Of a stretch of 37,252 nt of DNA, positions 33,762 through 37,252 are shown piece after piece. The stretch is from Ancylomarina sp. 16SWW S1-10-2 (GTDB lineage Bacteria; Bacteroidota; Bacteroidia; Bacteroidales; Marinifilaceae). Numbering within the stretch: the first letter of the stretch is position 1; the number at the start of each line of letters is the position of its first letter. Location of the stretch: the NCBI RefSeq assembly GCF_009669305.1, contig NZ_SADB01000031.1, positions 1 through 37,252 of the forward strand. Reading direction: 5' to 3'. A program made the position numbers and the translations under genes. The notes under the pieces were generated by a model that did not search any database, was not told the origin of the DNA, and worked only from the letters and a program-made list of their open reading frames with translations.

Positions 33762-36380
33762 TTAGAATCTAAAGAATACGCTCACCAATAAGGTACGAGG
33801 TCGAATATTGTATTCTTTATCTACTCTGGTTAATGCATCATATATTGTGTAAGTGTATTTTTTTTGATCAAAAATATTTTTAGCCGCAAAATTCAACTCC
33901 CAACTACTGTTTATACTATATGTAAATTCAGCATCAGCAAGAAAAAGATGTTTCGAAATAGTACTTGATGGCCTATTATTGTAGTGTTCACCCAATAGTT
34001 GAAAATACCATTTGTTTTTATAGGCAAAATTTCCAGACACTACCTGAGAAAACATTTCTGAAGACGAATGAGTTCCAGTACTACTTACTGACAAGCTTTC
34101 TTTCATATATTTCATTTCATATGAAACATTCAACCAGGAAAACATTCTCAATTTCACCTTAGGCTTTACATCCCATCTTTGAGATGAATAAGGTGTTTCA
34201 ATATCATTTTGGAAAGTGGTCCCATAAAAATCCATATACGAACCACTTATGGTTAAAATATTATGAGGATTACTTAAGCCTTTACTTATTTGTCCGTTTA
34301 ACATCCACACTTTGGAGGTATTCTTCTGAGGAATAAAACCATTTATAATAAATTCGTCAATAAAAGATCGTTCTGAAATACGCTTGTTTGTATTCCACAA
34401 ACGAATTACACTTGCATTCGCAAAAAATGCTTTTAAGGGTACTTTATAATAAGTACTCAACATCAAAGACTTTTGAAAGCCAGTATCGAAATTAAGAATC
34501 CCACGAGACAAGTTTCGATAATTTTGAAGCAACAAGCCCTTATAAAACTGCTGTTCTTTTATAGGATTTTTAGCCAAACTGCCAGAAAGCGAAGCTGATA
34601 AACGGGAAGTAAAATGATAACGAATATACATTCGTGGTGCTATCATGAATTTGGAAACAGATTTCTTTTCATCCAATACATAATCGCGATACCAGTAAGG
34701 AGAAAATGAAAAAGGGGCATTAAACTTCGCTTCGAGCCCATTATTTTTATATTCCAACTCTGGTCCAATAAAACAAGTCAGGTTATGTACATACAAATCA
34801 TTTTCGACTTGCCCAAATGAATCCGGAATCCCCGTCAACTTACTGTCCATTTTTCGAATTAAACCTAAAACTCCCATTTTCATAAATAGAGTAAACGGTT
34901 TTAAATAAAATGCCAGCGATGTATTTGTATTTGTATAAAATGCTGTCGAATTAATTTCCTGACGATCTTTATCGCCTTCCTTTACAACATCCAAATCCTG
35001 TTGTTTTACCTGATAGGAATTATACGAATTTAATGTGTATGCTCTATTCCCTGTACGCTTAATCAACTCGAAATCATTTGAAAACGAACGGTAAGGAGTT
35101 GATGCTGACTGATTATTGGGATATGTGCCACTAATCGACATATCCATATCATCCCAATAGATATCGGCATTTAGATTATTTTTTATATAATAGGTAGGTG
35201 TGTTGGCATTAATAATTACATTACCTGATAAATGATTTTGATGTGAAACAGACGACTCTCCTTCTTCCTCTATAATTGTTGAATCGGTTAAGAAGTAATT
35301 CGCAACCGAATGGCTATTAGACTCTAGCCTGTTATTTGTATAAGTTATTTGAGATGTTAAATCGCCATCCTTTCCAAGACTCCAGAGGTTATTTGTAGTG
35401 AATAAATGTGATTCATTAAACCGTACACGATTGGCATCAATGTCGCTCAGGTAATCAGGCTCAACTTCCAAATAATCTTTCAAACTGTAAGATTTTGGAA
35501 ATTTATTGTCTCTGCTATCAAAAGAGAATGAATTCGTTTCCTTCACAATATTGATTCCTGTATTATTCGTTTTATAGGTGTTAAGGGTTTGCATTTTAGA
35601 TGTAAACCGCATCCCCACAAGCTCTGCATTCCATAAAAAAGGATCAACTCCTTCACCCACACCTATATTTGCAGTACCTACCCATCGTGCTTTAGCATCT
35701 TCTTTAAGTCGGATATTTATAGCAGGATTTTGAGAAAACGAAATATCTTTTAATGCCTTTATAGGTTGATGATTTTCCATTACTTCCACACTTCCCACAT
35801 CCTGATGATGAACATTATTGGTTGCCAAGCCGTAACGCCCACCCAGTAAATCTTTCCCTTCAATATAAAACTTGTTGATTGCGATACCATTGTACTTTAT
35901 CTTTCCACTTTCTTCAATCTCAATTCCCGGCATTTTTTTTAATACATCTGCCAGCGATTTATCTTCTACCCCGGCAAAACTTGAGGTCATATAAGTAATT
36001 GTATCTCCCCGTTCATGAATTCCAGGAGCTTTAACTATCACCTCCTTAATTTCAGTAGCTTTCTCGATCATAGCAATATCATAAATTTGCTGTTCTTTGT
36101 TCAATACAATAGCTTGCGATGCATAACCCAGTATAGAAAAATACAACTTATGTTTTTCTAAGAAATCAGATAACTTTATCTCATACTTACCATTTGGATC
36201 TGTTTGAGTAAATTTTACCACCTTATTTTCGGAAGAACGAACAGTTACCAAAACATGAGACAATGGAACTTTTGTATTTTTATCAGCGACTCTTCCTGTT
36301 GCAATAAATTCCTGTGCATTAAGATGCGAAACATTAAAAATAAAAAGTAAGACACAACAATATTTTAATAAAAACCTCAT
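33762..36380 (-). CDS. TonB-receptor-like outer-membrane barrel protein
   Basis: An 872-residue outer-membrane protein. A signal peptide (cleavage near LNAQ, residue 22) is followed by a carboxypeptidase-type regulatory domain (about residues 25-110), a plug-like domain (about 115-225, ADVLKKMPGIEIEESGKIKYNG) and a large beta-barrel ending TLLVSVFFRF with a terminal Phe. No obvious N-terminal TonB-box or SusD partner is present, and there is no second plug signature, so it may be a barrel related to TonB receptors and not a SusC. The GLPGLI gene lies 105 bases upstream on the same strand, a common arrangement for this protein pair in Bacteroidota; substrate unknown. Confidence 0.85.
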   Translation of the reverse strand: MRFLLKYCCVLLFIFNVSHLNAQEFIATGRVADKNTKVPLSHVLVTVRSSENKVVKFTQTDPNGKYEIKLSDFLEKHKLYFSILGYASQAIVLNKEQQIYDIAMIEKATEIKEVIVKAPGIHERGDTITYMTSSFAGVEDKSLADVLKKMPGIEIEESGKIKYNGIAINKFYIEGKDLLGGRYGLATNNVHHQDVGSVEVMENHQPIKALKDISFSQNPAINIRLKEDAKARWVGTANIGVGEGVDPFLWNAELVGMRFTSKMQTLNTYKTNNTGINIVKETNSFSFDSRDNKFPKSYSLKDYLEVEPDYLSDIDANRVRFNESHLFTTNNLWSLGKDGDLTSQITYTNNRLESNSHSVANYFLTDSTIIEEEGESSVSHQNHLSGNVIINANTPTYYIKNNLNADIYWDDMDMSISGTYPNNQSASTPYRSFSNDFELIKRTGNRAYTLNSYNSYQVKQQDLDVVKEGDKDRQEINSTAFYTNTNTSLAFYLKPFTLFMKMGVLGLIRKMDSKLTGIPDSFGQVENDLYVHNLTCFIGPELEYKNNGLEAKFNAPFSFSPYWYRDYVLDEKKSVSKFMIAPRMYIRYHFTSRLSASLSGSLAKNPIKEQQFYKGLLLQNYRNLSRGILNFDTGFQKSLMLSTYYKVPLKAFFANASVIRLWNTNKRISERSFIDEFIINGFIPQKNTSKVWMLNGQISKGLSNPHNILTISGSYMDFYGTTFQNDIETPYSSQRWDVKPKVKLRMFSWLNVSYEMKYMKESLSVSSTGTHSSSEMFSQVVSGNFAYKNKWYFQLLGEHYNNRPSSTISKHLFLADAEFTYSINSSWELNFAAKNIFDQKKYTYTIYDALTRVDKEYNIRPRTLLVSVFFRF

Positions 36381-36485
36381 AATTTTAAATTGTAGATTTT
36401 AGAACTAACTCTATTTGTCTTAGCTAGACCTTATATCCAATAAATAATAATTACATAAAATAACCACTTATTCACAAGCCTTTAA

Positions 36486-37252
36486 CTAATAATCTCGCTC
36501 AATTAAATCGTAACGCATTATTTTTTGTAAAGAATTACTTCCTAAATCAATACCAGTTTCCATTTCGATATAACCACCCATATTCATTAGGTAAGCCTTT
36601 TTTGCTTTTAGGAATTCAAGTCGTTTTGTTTTTCCAAACTTCTTGCTCCCCACATATGTCTTACTAAACACAATCGGTTCTTCATTTTTTTCTATGCCTA
36701 TTATTACAAAATTGTATTGCTTACCAATGTCATGAACCTCCAGAATCAAACCAGGTAAACCTCCAAATTTCCATGGACCATCGCTTATGGGAATTTCAGA
36801 TGTAAACCACGCCATCCATTGTCTCCCACGAAAAGTACACCTAGCCAGTTGACAGGGATTATCCAAAACCATTTTGGTACTATCCATAACTTCCCAATTT
36901 TGTGCATTCAGCTCATCTTCATAAATATAATCCTGCAAGGAAAGTCCGTCGGTAACTGTAATCTTTCCCTCAGGGTAATTTTTATACACATAAGTCTTCA
37001 TTCGCTTGTGCGGATAATTAGATGATGAAGCCCCTTCCTTATCCATTGCATTTTTGAAGATCTTCCAAAATTTTTTGTCATAATCCGGTATGCATAGTAA
37101 AGAGTCAACCTGATTACTATAATAACTGTAACATTTGGAGCAATTATGCCCAATTTGAAGATACAACATATCCCCATCTGATTTTTTATATGATAATGTA
37201 TCTTTTAAATACTCAAAATCATAAACGCACTTCAAAAAAGACTCATCCAATT
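36486..37252 (-). CDS. GLPGLI family protein, N-terminus beyond window
   Basis: The frame is open to the window edge (the first visible codon is at 37250 and reads TTG), so the N-terminus, probably with a signal peptide, lies outside. The diagnostic motif FGGLPGLILEV is present, preceded by AWFTSEIPISDGPWKF, as in all GLPGLI proteins. Several Cys (CSKC, LARCTF) hint at an extracytoplasmic location. The family is abundant in Bacteroidota and its function is not established. It is the upstream gene of the TonB-receptor-like barrel and presumably co-transcribed with it. Confidence 0.9.
   Translation of the reverse strand, partial: LDESFLKCVYDFEYLKDTLSYKKSDGDMLYLQIGHNCSKCYSYYSNQVDSLLCIPDYDKKFWKIFKNAMDKEGASSSNYPHKRMKTYVYKNYPEGKITVTDGLSLQDYIYEDELNAQNWEVMDSTKMVLDNPCQLARCTFRGRQWMAWFTSEIPISDGPWKFGGLPGLILEVHDIGKQYNFVIIGIEKNEEPIVFSKTYVGSKKFGKTKRLEFLKAKKAYLMNMGGYIEMETGIDLGSNSLQKIMRYDLIERDY

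Noticed and set aside
1-37252. CRISPR array, tRNA, rRNA, prophage or insertion sequence
   Set aside because: No regularly spaced repeats, cloverleaf sequences, transposase or phage genes were found on reading through either strand.

Overview
The window reads as chromosome from a low-GC Bacteroidota species. The evidence is promoters of the Bacteroidota type (TTTG, 19-20 bp, TAnnTTTG), almost no Shine-Dalgarno sequences, a GLPGLI-family protein beside a TonB-receptor-like barrel with a carboxypeptidase-type N-terminal domain, and OprO/P-type porins. The gene content would suit a marine or facultatively anaerobic member of the Marinilabiliales (Labilibaculum/Marinifilum-like), but that placement is inference. 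I see no rRNA, tRNA, CRISPR array, phage or insertion sequence.

Left part (1-14.1 kb), mostly plus strand and loosely organised: an alpha/beta hydrolase cut by the window edge, a Gfo/Idh/MocA oxidoreductase followed by a sugar porter, a GyrI-like effector-binding protein, a small membrane protein, a LUD-domain protein, an MscS channel, two large multi-PAS/GAF sensor kinases in tandem (one hybrid), a GreA/GreB-like protein (minus), a DCC-family protein, a phosphofructokinase with a mixed ATP/PPi signature (minus) and a macro-domain protein.

Centre (14.1-27.8 kb), all minus strand: a glycerol, glycerol-3-phosphate (G3P) and glycerophosphodiester utilisation region. It reads as several units: (a) an OprO/P porin preceded by three 11-bp-periodic GGTTAA-type repeats that look like a Pho box; (b) a 55-aa small ORF, then glpT, a lipoprotein GlpQ-like phosphodiesterase and a second OprO/P porin, closed by a terminator; (c) glpK1, glpF and a TorF-like outer-membrane protein, closed by a terminator; (d) glpD alone; (e) a PadR regulator and a divergent second glpK. 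Units (b) and (d) carry nearly identical promoters with the palindrome CATAGCTATG lodged against the -33 element, most simply a shared repressor site. Together they describe a route in which anionic glycerophosphodiesters and G3P cross the outer membrane through OprP-type porins, a lipid-anchored GlpQ releases G3P, GlpT imports it and GlpD oxidises it to dihydroxyacetone phosphate. Glycerol enters through GlpF and is phosphorylated by GlpK.

Right part (27.8-37.3 kb): a minus-strand etfB-etfA-acyl-CoA dehydrogenase operon with a textbook Bacteroidota promoter, a divergent cstA-type carrier, and a TonB-receptor-like barrel with a GLPGLI protein running off the window end.

The points most worth a second look are the shared glp operator, the Pho-box-like repeat, the small ORF leading the glpT operon, the second glycerol kinase with an altered active site, and the mixed phosphofructokinase signature. 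All were read by eye, without homology searches.
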